A DNA stretch of 64,000 bases from an uncultured bacterium (lineage in GTDB: Bacteria > Actinomycetota > Coriobacteriia > Coriobacteriales > Coriobacteriaceae), in the NCBI GenBank assembly GCA_905214615.1, contig CAJMMX010000001.1, positions 14,857 to 78,856 of the forward strand, in the 5' to 3' direction. The translations under genes were made by a program, and so were the position numbers. This document shows positions 52,700 to 60,550 of the stretch, piece after piece; within the stretch, counting starts at the first letter, position 1, and each line of letters begins with the position of its first letter. The notes below the pieces were generated by a model. It was not told the origin of the DNA, ran no database searches, and worked only from the letters and a program-made list of their open reading frames with translations.

Positions 52700-53323
52700 T
52701 TACCCGTTCAGTACCATCAGCAAAGGCGCCATCAGCTCGCGTCGTTTGGCGGTTTTAGAGTTCTCCTCTACAAGATCCTTCAGCCGTTGTATATCGAGTC
52801 CACGTCCAAGCGCGTCGTGATAGGCATCGATAATTAATGAGGGATCCTCGCAATCGAGGCAAAGATCGACAAGCGTGCGCTCGGGTTTAGTTACCGGCAG
52901 GCCGTCGAGCCAAACGATGTCCCGCTCAGCAATCTCGCGCTTTACAAAAGAAAGGGATTCGTTTCTTGTATTGATACGCATGGGCGCGGTCATCCTGTAG
53001 GGGGACAGATAGAAATCGCCCATTTGCTGCAGGTTCGCCGCTGTCGTACCGCTCACGGCGATGCCATCCCACTGACGTTTTCTCTCCCACGCGCAAAGGG
53101 AGGGATTGGTGAGCTTCCAAAAGGCGTTGAGTTCGTCGGTGTCTCGGCGCTGCGTTCCAGACATCCGGTAGGCGCCGTGGCATATCCGTTCAAGACGCCC
53201 TGCGCGGCATGAGTGCGCCAGCGCATCTCGAGAGATGTCCATGCGAGCCGCCTGGGCTGTGGTGAACACGCCCTCGCTCTCGGAAAGCTCGCTTATCGCC
53301 GCTATGTTGCTAAAGTACTTCAT
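52700..53323 (-). CDS. abiEi: AbiEi-like antitoxin
   Basis: 207 aa. Type IV antitoxin with an N-terminal winged helix (ESEGVFTTAQAARMDISRDAL, RAGRLERICHGAYRM), then a central CVSGTTAA-like core and KPERTLVDLCLD of the AbiEi C-terminal domain. It represses its own operon in studied systems. The start at 53323 lies eight bases downstream of a -10 box with no ribosome site, so translation is probably leaderless. In-frame starts at 53347 and 53374 are upstream of or inside the promoter. Confidence 0.82.
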   Translation of the reverse strand: MKYFSNIAAISELSESEGVFTTAQAARMDISRDALAHSCRAGRLERICHGAYRMSGTQRRDTDELNAFWKLTNPSLCAWERKRQWDGIAVSGTTAANLQQMGDFYLSPYRMTAPMRINTRNESLSFVKREIAERDIVWLDGLPVTKPERTLVDLCLDCEDPSLIIDAYHDALGRGLDIQRLKDLVEENSKTAKRRELMAPLLMVLNG

Positions 53324-53329
53324 GCTGCA

Positions 53330-53357
53330 ATTGTAGGATATTTTCATACTTTTGCAA
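53330..53357 (-). promoter_or_regulatory. Promoter of the abiE operon, leaderless
   Basis: On the minus strand TTGCAA (53352-53357), 16-base spacer, TACAAT (53330-53335). The ATG of abiEi begins seven bases past the -10, so the message would start at or one base from the ATG. Confidence 0.6.
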
Positions 53358-53442
53358 CGTGATTTTTGATCCATTAGATCCGTTTGCCTTGTTTACCCCA
53401 TTTCTGACGCCGTTTTGCACCGGCACCCCATCCCCCGCTATT

Positions 53443-53622
53443 GAGGTCTAATACTTTTCCGCGAAGTGAACGGCTGTTTTTGGACCCCTGAAACATCCGC
53501 ATTTTTCGGCGGCAAAATCGTGGGATTTCAGCATTGAAACCGCAGGAAGCGGCACCTCTAAAGTGTCGATGCTTCGGGGGTCCGTTTTCACTCATTCACT
53601 TCTCGGAAAAGTATTAGACCTC
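53443..53622. repeat. Long-hairpin intergenic repeat, copy 1
   Basis: 180 bases that fold back on themselves. Outer arms GAGGTCTAATACTTTTCCG and its reverse complement (last 19 bases) are perfect; the pairing continues through GAAGTGAA/TTCACTTC and an inner TGGACCCC/GGGGTCC block. The same layout recurs at 56517-56698. No transposase or gene. Confidence 0.8.
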
Positions 53623-53732
53623 GCTATCAGCTATCCCAAAGATCAGACCGCCCCTCCTTCACGCCACGCAAAACCTGCCTTTTCTGCCCCTGCCCGCCTC
53701 CGCACCACCCAAAAACTCATCCAACATTAATC

Positions 53733-53760
53733 TTGGCTCAAGAATCGCTTAATCTATAAC
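53733..53760 (+). promoter_or_regulatory. Promoter of the DUF4342 gene
   Basis: TTGGCT (53733-53738), 16-base spacer, TATAAC (53755-53760). The gene starts 113 bases downstream. Good match on the -10, fair on the -35. The two-component genes behind it may share it. Confidence 0.55.
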
Positions 53761-53873
53761 CTGCACTATAGAGTTCGACCAAGGGCGGGGCGGCGCAACG
53801 CAGACCGCCGAACGCAACGCTCGCGCCCGGGCAGATCGCCCGGCGTCGCGCCCATCGAACGAAAGGACAGGTC

Positions 53874-54416
53874 ATGGACGACCTCGAAAAAGTTGAAACC
53901 ATCCGCACCAAGTGCAACGTGAGCTACACCGACGCCAAGGCCGCGCTCGACGCCGCCGACGGCAACGTCCTAGACGCCATCATTTGGCTCGAGTCGCAGG
54001 GCAAGACCCAGACCACGTCGGCGCACGCCGCGACCGAGTCCGCACCGGTCGATGAGCCCTCGGCCGAGATGGTCGCCGCGCAGGCCGCCTACGAAAAGTC
54101 GAGCGAAAAGACCGACTTCTCCAAGAAGATGGACGGCGTGTGGGAGTACCTCAAAAAGCTCTTCCGCCTGAGCCTGGACACCAAGTTTATCGCCACGCGC
54201 CGCGATGCGATCATCCTCAACATCCCCATCCTGATTCCCATCGTCGCGCTGTTTGCCTGGGGCGCTACGATTTGGCTGATGCTGATTGGCCTGTTCTTTG
54301 GCATGCGCTACCGCATCGACAGCGACGGCGACGTGCCCGGCAGCATCAACAACCTTATGGATAGCGCTGCTAACGCCGCGGATGACATCAAGCAAAATCT
54401 GAACGACGACAAGTAG
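53874..54416 (+). CDS. UBA/Ts-N-like domain plus DUF4342 membrane protein
   Basis: 180 aa. Residues 3-41 (EKVETIRTKCNVSYTDAKAALDAADG) match the UBA-like fold at the N-terminus of elongation factor Ts. An acidic Ala-rich linker follows, then DUF4342 with two adjacent hydrophobic helices (about 120-145). AAAGGA precedes the start. It lies 18 bases upstream of the response-regulator gene on the same strand. The function of DUF4342 is unknown; a link to the two-component system is by neighbourhood only. Confidence 0.82.
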   Translation: MDDLEKVETIRTKCNVSYTDAKAALDAADGNVLDAIIWLESQGKTQTTSAHAATESAPVDEPSAEMVAAQAAYEKSSEKTDFSKKMDGVWEYLKKLFRLSLDTKFIATRRDAIILNIPILIPIVALFAWGATIWLMLIGLFFGMRYRIDSDGDVPGSINNLMDSAANAADDIKQNLNDDK

Positions 54417-54434
54417 TCGCAGACGGGGGCACGC

Positions 54435-55220
54435 ATGGCACGGATTCTGATCGTAGAGGACGAGGAGAAAATCGCCCGCTTTGTGACGCTCGAGCTGGAG
54501 CACGAAGGCTACCAGGTGGAGCACGCCGCCGACGGTCGCACCGCCGTGAACCTGGCGCTGGAGCGCGACTACGATCTGATTCTGCTCGATGTGCTGTTGC
54601 CGCAGCTCAACGGTATGGAGGTCCTGCGGCGTGTCCGCAAGCACAAGGATGTGCCGGTGATTATGGTCACCGCGCGCGATGCCGTGATGGACAAGGTGGC
54701 CGGGCTCGATGCCGGCGCCGACGATTACCTGACCAAGCCATTTGCGATTGAGGAGCTGTTCGCACGGATCCGCGTGGCGCTGAAGCGCTCGGAGGCCGTG
54801 CGGGCGGCTTCGGGCATTGGAGGCGCCGGTACTGGGGCGGTCGCGGCAGGCGGCGCGGGCGCCGGTATCGCCACAATGCCCCCGGCAACCGACACGGCCC
54901 AGACCGCTGCCACGCCCTCCCCCGCCGCACTTACCGTTGACTCGGTTGCGCTCGACCCCGACCGCCGCGAAGTCACGGTCGGCGGCTCGCCCATCGCGCT
55001 CACGGCCCGCGAGTTCGATGTCCTCGCCCTGCTTATGGCGCATGCCGAGACCGTGCTCACGCGCGAGCGCATCGCGCACGAGGCGCTGGGCTACGAATAT
55101 GTGGGCGACACCAACAACGTCGACGTGCACATTGCGCATCTGCGCGCCAAGATCGAGGACGCCGGCGGTGCCCGCATCATCCAGACCGTGCGCGGGGTGG
55201 GCTATGTCTGCCGCGCGTAA
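54435..55220 (+). CDS. Response regulator, OmpR family
   Basis: 261 aa. Receiver with Glu9-Asp10 and phospho-acceptor Asp52 (LLDVLLPQLNG), then KPFAIEELFARI. A long Ala/Gly/Pro-rich linker (about 122-160) separates it from a winged helix ending in VRGVGYVCRA. The linker is longer than usual. It overlaps the sensor kinase start by 17 bases. Confidence 0.93.
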   Translation: MARILIVEDEEKIARFVTLELEHEGYQVEHAADGRTAVNLALERDYDLILLDVLLPQLNGMEVLRRVRKHKDVPVIMVTARDAVMDKVAGLDAGADDYLTKPFAIEELFARIRVALKRSEAVRAASGIGGAGTGAVAAGGAGAGIATMPPATDTAQTAATPSPAALTVDSVALDPDRREVTVGGSPIALTAREFDVLALLMAHAETVLTRERIAHEALGYEYVGDTNNVDVHIAHLRAKIEDAGGARIIQTVRGVGYVCRA

Positions 55221-56499
55221 CGACGAGACCAAGCGCGTCACCTCCATCGCCCGCGCCATCAACTGGAGCTACATGTGGCGCCGCCTGATAAGCTACGTCT
55301 GGCTCGATCTGTGGCTGCTGGTCGCCGCGGCGGCGATTCTCGTCTACGGCTATAACCAGACGCTGCCCGACGGCGCGTTTACCGCGGGATGGATTCCCAG
55401 CGCCACCGTTCACGGCATGTCGCTGGCTCCCGCGCGTGGCTGGGACCCGGCCACACTCACCTATACCGTCGAGCTTGCGCGCACCGCCAAGACCTTCCCC
55501 CTCGCGCAGGACCTCGTCGCGCTGTGGCCCCTCTACCTTGTCGTTGCGGGCGGGCAGGTCATCAGCGTGCTCAACATGCTCGGAGGCGCCCGTCGCGTGC
55601 GCCGCACCATGGCACCGCTCAACGACCTTGCCTTGCGCGTGGACGAACTCGGCCGCATGCAGCTCACCGGCGGCAAGATGGAAACACTGGAGCAGGCCAT
55701 CGAGCGCGCAAGCGTCGACTCGCCGAGTGTCACCACCGGCGACGCCGACCTGGCAAGCATCGAGGTTGCACTCAACCGCCTACTGCGCCAGATGCAAGAG
55801 GCAAAGCTGCAGCAGATGCGCTTTGTCAACGATGCGAGTCACGAGCTGCGCACGCCCATCGCGGTGATTCAGGGTTACGTGAACATGCTCGACCGCTGGG
55901 GCAAAGACGACCCGGACGTGCTGGCAGAATCCATCACCTCGCTCAAAGCCGAAAGCGAGCATATGCAGGAGCTCGTGGAGCAGCTGCTGTTTTTGGCACG
56001 CGGCGATGCCGGGCGCACGGTCCTGCGGCGTGCGAATACCAACCTGGCCGCACTGGTCGGCGAGGTATGCGAGGAATCGCAGATGATCGATGCCGCGCAC
56101 ACATATCGACTGGCGTACGATGCCGCACTTACCAGCGACCCGCGCTGCGACGCGCCCGTTGACGTGGCGCTCGTGAAGCAGGCTCTGCGCGTGATCGTGC
56201 AGAACGCCGCCAAGTATTCGGACGCGGGCACATCCATCTCGTTTGGCGTGACGCCGGATGCGGGCGCGGGCACGATCGACATAAGTGTTGAGGACGAGGG
56301 TATCGGCATGAACCAGGAATCCGCAGCTCACGCGTTTGAACGGTTCTATCGCGCCGACAACGCACGCGATGCCGGCGCGCAGGGCTCGGGTCTGGGGCTC
56401 GCCATTGCCAAGTGGATCGTCGACAGCCATGGCGGTGTCATCGGCGTGACCTCAGTCGAGGGCGTCGGCAGCCGCTTTACGATTCGCCTGCCGCGGTAG
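55204..56499 (+). CDS. Sensor histidine kinase
   Basis: 431 aa. TM helices at about 28-50 and 104-125 flank a short extracytoplasmic loop. HAMP-like linker, then HisKA with His213 in ASHELRTPIAV, N box QNAAKYSDAG, G1 DEGIGM and G2 GSGLGLAIAKW. The start overlaps the regulator's stop, giving tight coupling. GGGGTGGG precedes ATG 55204; longer frames upstream overlap the regulator entirely. Signal unknown. Confidence 0.92.
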   Translation: MSAARNDETKRVTSIARAINWSYMWRRLISYVWLDLWLLVAAAAILVYGYNQTLPDGAFTAGWIPSATVHGMSLAPARGWDPATLTYTVELARTAKTFPLAQDLVALWPLYLVVAGGQVISVLNMLGGARRVRRTMAPLNDLALRVDELGRMQLTGGKMETLEQAIERASVDSPSVTTGDADLASIEVALNRLLRQMQEAKLQQMRFVNDASHELRTPIAVIQGYVNMLDRWGKDDPDVLAESITSLKAESEHMQELVEQLLFLARGDAGRTVLRRANTNLAALVGEVCEESQMIDAAHTYRLAYDAALTSDPRCDAPVDVALVKQALRVIVQNAAKYSDAGTSISFGVTPDAGAGTIDISVEDEGIGMNQESAAHAFERFYRADNARDAGAQGSGLGLAIAKWIVDSHGGVIGVTSVEGVGSRFTIRLPR

Positions 56500-56516
56500 G
56501 GGCGTCTCTCACGAAT

Positions 56517-56698
56517 CGAAGGTGAATGCTTTTCCGCGAAGTGAACGACCTATTTTGGACCCCCGAAGCATCCACACTTTTTGACGCCAAAACCGCAGGA
56601 AAAACCTTACGAAACCGCAGGAAACGGTGCCTCCAAAGTGTCGATGCTCCAGGGGTCCGATTTCACTCGTTCACTTCGCGGAAAAGCATTCACCTTCG
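56517..56698. repeat. Long-hairpin intergenic repeat, copy 2
   Basis: 182 bases, 17 past the sensor kinase stop. Its ends are a perfect 32-bp inverted repeat beginning CGAAGGTGAATGCTTTTCCG. Interior resembles copy 1 at 53443 (GAAGTGAACG, TGGACCCC, AAAGTGTCGATGCT). The outermost 10 bases differ between copies but match across arms within each copy. Confidence 0.8.
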
Positions 56699-56733
56699 TT
56701 TTACGGCAGCCCGTCAGTCACCCTCTCGGCATT

Positions 56734-56771
56734 AAAAATGGGGTAAGGCCACGTGGCCTTACCCCATTTTT
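56734..56771 (-). terminator. 38-bp perfect palindromic terminator
   Basis: AAAAATGGGGTAAGGCCAC and its exact complement, with no loop bases left over. T run on both strands. It ends the VOC/PTS unit (minus) and may insulate the sensor kinase (plus). Confidence 0.85.
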
Positions 56772-56794
56772 CGTTAGCTATAGCAGCCTGTGCG

Positions 56795-57169
56795 CTACTC
56801 GCGGCACAGGTGCACGGCGAAGCCGGCGAACTCGCGCTTAAAGTACACGAGCTTGGTGCCGCCGTCGGGCAGCAGCACGCGCGACTCCTCGTTGACCTCG
56901 AGCCCGCGCTCGGCAAACCACTTCTCGGCCGCATCGATGTCGTTGACGGCAAAGCCGATGTGGCCCTTGGTGCCACGACCGTTCTGCTTCATGACCTCGA
57001 TCAGCGAATCGTTAAAGTACGAAACCGGGGTCTCGATAACGGGCAGGCCCATCATCGTCGAGAACAGCTCCGCGATCTCCAGGGCATCTGCCGGGTCGGT
57101 GGCGTTAATGCCCACATGGGCAACGCGCATGCCAAAGAGCTCGACCGGATTGGCGTTCTGCTCACTCAT
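56795..57169 (-). CDS. VOC-superfamily protein (glyoxalase-like)
   Basis: 124 aa, one VOC unit pair with His18 (VAHVGI), Glu in the middle and C-terminal FAVHLC. Metal-dependent isomerase/lyase/dioxygenase fold; KGHIGFAVNDIDAAEKWF is characteristic. ATG 57169 lacks a strong ribosome site but overlaps nothing. It follows the PTS IIB gene by 11 bases. In some genomes such proteins accompany PTS sugar genes as epimerase-like enzymes; its substrate here is unknown. Confidence 0.8.
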   Translation of the reverse strand: MSEQNANPVELFGMRVAHVGINATDPADALEIAELFSTMMGLPVIETPVSYFNDSLIEVMKQNGRGTKGHIGFAVNDIDAAEKWFAERGLEVNEESRVLLPDGGTKLVYFKREFAGFAVHLCRE

Positions 57170-57180
57170 ACAGTCAGCGC

Positions 57181-57468
57181 CTACTGAGCCATGACGTCGA
57201 GGACGGCCTTCTCGGCAGCGACGCGGTTCATGCCGGTCATGAAGGGCACGCCGCTCACGTACGGGCAGGTGAGGCCCTCGGGGGCAACGGTGGTGGCGAT
57301 CAGCAGGTCGGCGCCCTCGTCGCAAGCGTCCTTGGCCTCAGAGATGGCGCACTGCACGATCTCATACTTGCCGGCATAACCGTTGGCGTCGAGCATGGTG
57401 GCGACCTTCTGGGCAACGAGCGTGGAAGTAGCAGCGCCAGCACCGCAAGCCAAAACGATCTTCTTCAT
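57181..57468 (-). CDS. PTS system IIB component, galactitol type
   Basis: 95 aa. Cytoplasmic IIB domain that relays phosphate from IIA to sugar. The phospho-Cys is in LACGAGAATSTL at Cys8. GSHypothetical-type galactitol/ascorbate family by the short length. No IIA or IIC is in the window, so it cannot form a complete transporter here; partner genes must be elsewhere. GGGAG precedes ATG 57468. Confidence 0.88.
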   Translation of the reverse strand: MKKIVLACGAGAATSTLVAQKVATMLDANGYAGKYEIVQCAISEAKDACDEGADLLIATTVAPEGLTCPYVSGVPFMTGMNRVAAEKAVLDVMAQ

Positions 57469-57570
57469 AGGTAATGTCTCCCTTCATGGTTTACTTTAGG
57501 TAAGTGTACCGCAGCGAGCGATGGCACTCAGCCTCGATGAGCTTTTATGCCAGTTTGCTTGTGCGCTGCG

Positions 57571-57576
57571 TATAAT
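57571..57576 (+). promoter_or_regulatory. -10 box of the 57,632 gene
   Basis: Perfect TATAAT 55 bases before the ATG. No convincing -35 at normal spacing. Confidence 0.5.
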
Positions 57577-57631
57577 ACATCTAGTACGTGTTGTCATACC
57601 GCTCGCTTTATGAGCGACTAAGGACCCTAAC

Positions 57632-58255
57632 ATGCCCGATTCCCGCACACTCTGGACCGCCGTCGTTATCATCTGCATCGCCGTGTCGGTGTTCTTTAGC
57701 GTCAAAAAACGCACTACGTTTAAACGCCTGCAGCAGTTGATGGCCGCCAAGCAGTGGGACGAGTTTGATCGTTTGCTCGACGGCAAACTCACCAGCATGC
57801 TGTACCCACGCTACAACCGCGACTACCTGCGCCTGAACTCCTATCTGCTGCGCGAGGACCACGAGCGCGCCAGCGAGATGTTCGACCTGCTGCTGGGACT
57901 CAACCTCCCCAAGATGCAGCGCGTCGACCTGGTGATTAAGGCCTTTAACTACTATGTTGGCCAGGAGGACCGCAAAAAGTCCAAAGAGCTGTTGCGCGAG
58001 ATCAAGGGCTTTGAGGGCGGTCAAGCCGAGGCGGTTGCACACGAGTGTCAGCTGATGTACGACACGATGATCCTCAAGCGCCACAACGACATTCCCGAGT
58101 TGGAGCGCATGCTCAAGGAAGCCGGTGACGACAAGGTTAAGAGCTGCCGCCTGGAATACCTGCTGGCCCTGCAGTACCAGAACAAGGGCGACGAGGCCAA
58201 GTTCGCCGAGTACTTGGAAAAGTCGGGCCAACACTCGATGGCCGTCAACGCGTAA
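57632..58255 (+). CDS. Membrane-anchored TPR-like protein
   Basis: 207 aa. A single N-terminal TM helix (about 8-24) followed by a basic KKRTTFKR stop-transfer and a helical-repeat body: alternating helices typical of degenerate TPR (AKQWDEFDRLLDGK, REDHERASEMFDLLLG, AEYLEKSGQ). Cytoplasmic if N-out. AAGGACC precedes the start. Scaffolding or protein-binding is inferred; no partner is known. A tRNA gene follows. Confidence 0.75.
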   Translation: MPDSRTLWTAVVIICIAVSVFFSVKKRTTFKRLQQLMAAKQWDEFDRLLDGKLTSMLYPRYNRDYLRLNSYLLREDHERASEMFDLLLGLNLPKMQRVDLVIKAFNYYVGQEDRKKSKELLREIKGFEGGQAEAVAHECQLMYDTMILKRHNDIPELERMLKEAGDDKVKSCRLEYLLALQYQNKGDEAKFAEYLEKSGQHSMAVNA

Positions 58256-58286
58256 CGGACGGCTTGTGCTAGACTTCTAGTCTCAC

Positions 58287-58371
58287 GGGGGCGTGGCGGA
58301 ATTGGCATACGCAGGGGACTTAAAATCCCTCGCCGCAAGGATTGTGGGTTCGAGTCCCACCGCCCCTACCA
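58287..58371 (+). tRNA. tRNA-Leu (UAA anticodon)
   Basis: 85 nt including a genomic CCA at 58369-58371. Acceptor GGGGGCG/CGCCCCT (one G-U), anticodon loop CTTAAAA with TAA at 58321-58323, long variable arm of class II (CGCCGCAAGGATTG), and T-arm GGGTTCGAGTCCC. All canonical. Confidence 0.97.
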
Positions 58372-58381
58372 TGTAGTGCTT

Positions 58382-58421
58382 ACGAGCCCGTGTCCCCCAG
58401 GGATGCGGGCTCGTTTCTTTT
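58382..58421 (+). terminator. Terminator after tRNA-Leu
   Basis: ACGAGCCCG/CGGGCTCGT at 58382-58390/58406-58414, then TTCTTTT. 10 bases past the tRNA. Confidence 0.85.
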
Positions 58422-58475
58422 AGGTGCCGTCAACTGCAGAGCAGCTCATTTGGGACAGAGCTTTTTTGACTACTT

Positions 58476-59477
58476 TTAAAGGGTGCTCAGGCTCGGGGTC
58501 CAGGCGATGGTGGGGGTCGCGCCGTCGAGAACCTCGTTGATGGTGGCGGCCATGCCGGCGAGGAGGCTGTTCTCACTTACGGTGAGCGTCTTGTAGCCGC
58601 CGGCTCGCATGAGCTCGCGAATCACCACGGCGCCGGCCAGAATCACGCCCGCGCGTTTGGGCTGTACACCCGGTAGCGCGGCGATACCCTCCACATCCAG
58701 CGCGGACATACGCTCGATGGCAGCCAAAACCTGCTCCATCGAAAGCTCGCGCAGGTGCACAAAGCTCGAATCGTACGGTTCCAGCTCATGAACGAGCGCC
58801 ACGAGTGTGGTGACGGTGCCACCCACTGCGACCAAGCGTTCGGCGCGCTCAAAATTGCTCGGCAGGCCCTCAAAATAGGCAGCGAACTGCTCGCCCGCCC
58901 ACGCGGCAGCGGCAGTAAGCTCGCCGCGTGCGGGCGGCAGTGCCGAGAAAAATCGCTCCGTCACACGGCGACAACCGATGTCCAGCGAACGCGTGCCCTC
59001 CAGCGCAAAGACCCCACGCTCCGGCGCATAGACGCCCGTCGCGAGCTCCGTGGATCCGCCGCCCGAATCGGCAACAATGATGCGCTCGCCGGCAAAGTCG
59101 TGCGCCACGCCAAAAAACGTCAGGCGCGCCTCGACCTCGCCCGGAATCACCTGCGGTTCGAGCCCCAGCTCACGCAGACCGTCCAGCAGCAGTGCGGCAT
59201 TGGATGCATCGCGCGCGGCGCTCGTGCATGTGGTGCAAATGCACGCGGCCCCAAAGGCACGCGCCTCGTCCACAAACATGCGACACGCAGCGAGCACACG
59301 CTCGACAGCCGCCTCGCAAAAGCGACCCGTCGCGTCCACACCCTCGCCCAGGTCGGTAATCTCGGTATGCTTGGACGATCCCACGATCGCCCCGCCCTCG
59401 ACCTGGGCCAACACCAGTCGCGACGACACCGTTCCCAGATCGATCGCCGCCACCTTATATCGTTTGCAATCTGCCAT
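58476..59477 (-). CDS. Ppx/GppA phosphatase (exopolyphosphatase or pppGpp hydrolase)
   Basis: 333 aa. ASKHA-fold. AAIDLGTVSSRL at the N-terminus is the phosphate-1 loop; DSGGGSTEL is the second. Likely hydrolyses polyphosphate or pppGpp; the short length without an HD domain fits the short exopolyphosphatase type. GGGGAACCCGCAATG lacks a clear AGGAG. Same strand and order eno - divIC - ppx as in other actinobacteria. Confidence 0.88.
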   Translation of the reverse strand: MADCKRYKVAAIDLGTVSSRLVLAQVEGGAIVGSSKHTEITDLGEGVDATGRFCEAAVERVLAACRMFVDEARAFGAACICTTCTSAARDASNAALLLDGLRELGLEPQVIPGEVEARLTFFGVAHDFAGERIIVADSGGGSTELATGVYAPERGVFALEGTRSLDIGCRRVTERFFSALPPARGELTAAAAWAGEQFAAYFEGLPSNFERAERLVAVGGTVTTLVALVHELEPYDSSFVHLRELSMEQVLAAIERMSALDVEGIAALPGVQPKRAGVILAGAVVIRELMRAGGYKTLTVSENSLLAGMAATINEVLDGATPTIAWTPSLSTL

Positions 59478-59497
59478 TGCGGGTTCCCCTCCGGGCG

Positions 59498-60259
59498 CTA
59501 CTCGCCGTTGGACACGACCGTCTGGCCCTCGACACCGTTAAACCCAAACAGCATGTCGAGCGCCTGGATATACCACGGGGCGTCCTTACCGACTTCTTCG
59601 ATTTCCTTGGCAACTTCGCTGGCCTTCTTGGCGTTCGACGACTTCTTGCTCGAAGACGAATCCGAATCGTCGTCCAGGCCCTGCACTTCAATCCTCTTCT
59701 CGCCTGGCATCACCAGGCCCAGGTCCTCGGACGCCGCGTCCTTGATACCCTCCTCCGAGAGCAGCTTGTCGACGCTTTTTTGCAGCTCATCATTGTATTG
59801 CTGACGAATCTCGACCTGCTTGGCCAAGATATCGCTCGAACGCTTTGCCACGTACAGATCGCGCACGGGGAAATACAGGCTCACGAGCACCAGAGCAACG
59901 ACGATGCCGATGAATAGCCCTCGCTGAGGACCATGGGTAAAGTCGTAGATCGCCTTGACCACCGCGTTGTCGTTGGCGTAGTGCATAAAGTCCGAGCCCG
60001 AAAGACGGTTCGAGGGCCTACTCGATTTGTCGTGTGCTTGAGTCGAGGGACGCGACGCATGCGACGAACGTGCCGGGCGCACCGGTCCATCTGCCAAGGT
60101 ATTTGATTGAGCATTGGGGCGCGAGGTACTTGCCGGGCGCTGCGTGGAGCGGTCGGCGCCGGCATAAGCGGACCCACCGAGCTGCACCGTGCGCGCACGG
60201 CGAGGCGACGGCTCGCGCGAACCGGCGGAATAGTACCTGTTGTCGTAAATCTGATCCAT
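59498..60259 (-). CDS. ftsB: Septum formation initiator, DivIC/FtsB family
   Basis: 253 aa. Divisome component joining FtsL and FtsQ at the septum. Long basic, disordered N-terminus (1-95), one TM helix (114-130), then a coiled coil (about 137-170) and an unusual acidic Ser/Asp/Lys tail. ATG 60259 follows AAGG. An extended upstream frame is not supported. It lies just after eno in the canonical actinobacterial order. Confidence 0.82.
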   Translation of the reverse strand: MDQIYDNRYYSAGSREPSPRRARTVQLGGSAYAGADRSTQRPASTSRPNAQSNTLADGPVRPARSSHASRPSTQAHDKSSRPSNRLSGSDFMHYANDNAVVKAIYDFTHGPQRGLFIGIVVALVLVSLYFPVRDLYVAKRSSDILAKQVEIRQQYNDELQKSVDKLLSEEGIKDAASEDLGLVMPGEKRIEVQGLDDDSDSSSSKKSSNAKKASEVAKEIEEVGKDAPWYIQALDMLFGFNGVEGQTVVSNGE

Positions 60260-60454
60260 GTGCGCCTTGTGCGGTTGAGGTTTGTTTGCGCTAAGTCCTT
60301 TAGTTATAGCACGAGCGCCTGCACCGCCTTCGCCAGCCTTTGCTCGACATAAAAAAGGCGCTGAGCCGTATGGCCCAGCGCCCATGGCGCTTTGCAGCAT
60401 CCAGTCAAGGCGGGACGGAACCGAGTCAACCTCCCCCTCGCCAAATTCGCCCGT

Positions 60455-60536
60455 TTAGCGAATGTTGTAAAACGCGGCCTTGCCGGCATAGCGCGCGCTG
60501 CCCTCGAGCTCGTCCTCGATGCGGATGAGCTGGTTG
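60455..60536 (-). pseudogene. eno: Enolase, 3'-terminal fragment cut by the chimera join
   Basis: 27 codons: NQLIRIEDELEGSARYAG then KAAFYNIR and stop, the typical C-terminus of enolase. Upstream sequence stops matching at 60,537, where TAC for AKYNQL is expected but a different genome begins. In a complete genome this would be the 2-phosphoglycerate dehydratase gene. Its loss is due to assembly, not biology. Confidence 0.85.
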
Positions 60537-60550
60537 ATAGTAGGCATGGT
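60530..60550. other. Probable chimeric assembly junction
   Basis: Left: GC-rich enolase 3' end. Right: lower-GC Lachnospiraceae-like gene lacking its 5' end. The last base that fits enolase is about 60,536. Codon usage and base composition change here with no mobile-element features. Confidence 0.8.

Noticed and set aside
22000..53400. An intact integrative conjugative element or prophage
   Set aside because: No integrase, relaxase, mating-channel, capsid, terminase or attachment-site pair was seen; only isolated ClpP and VirD4-like genes.
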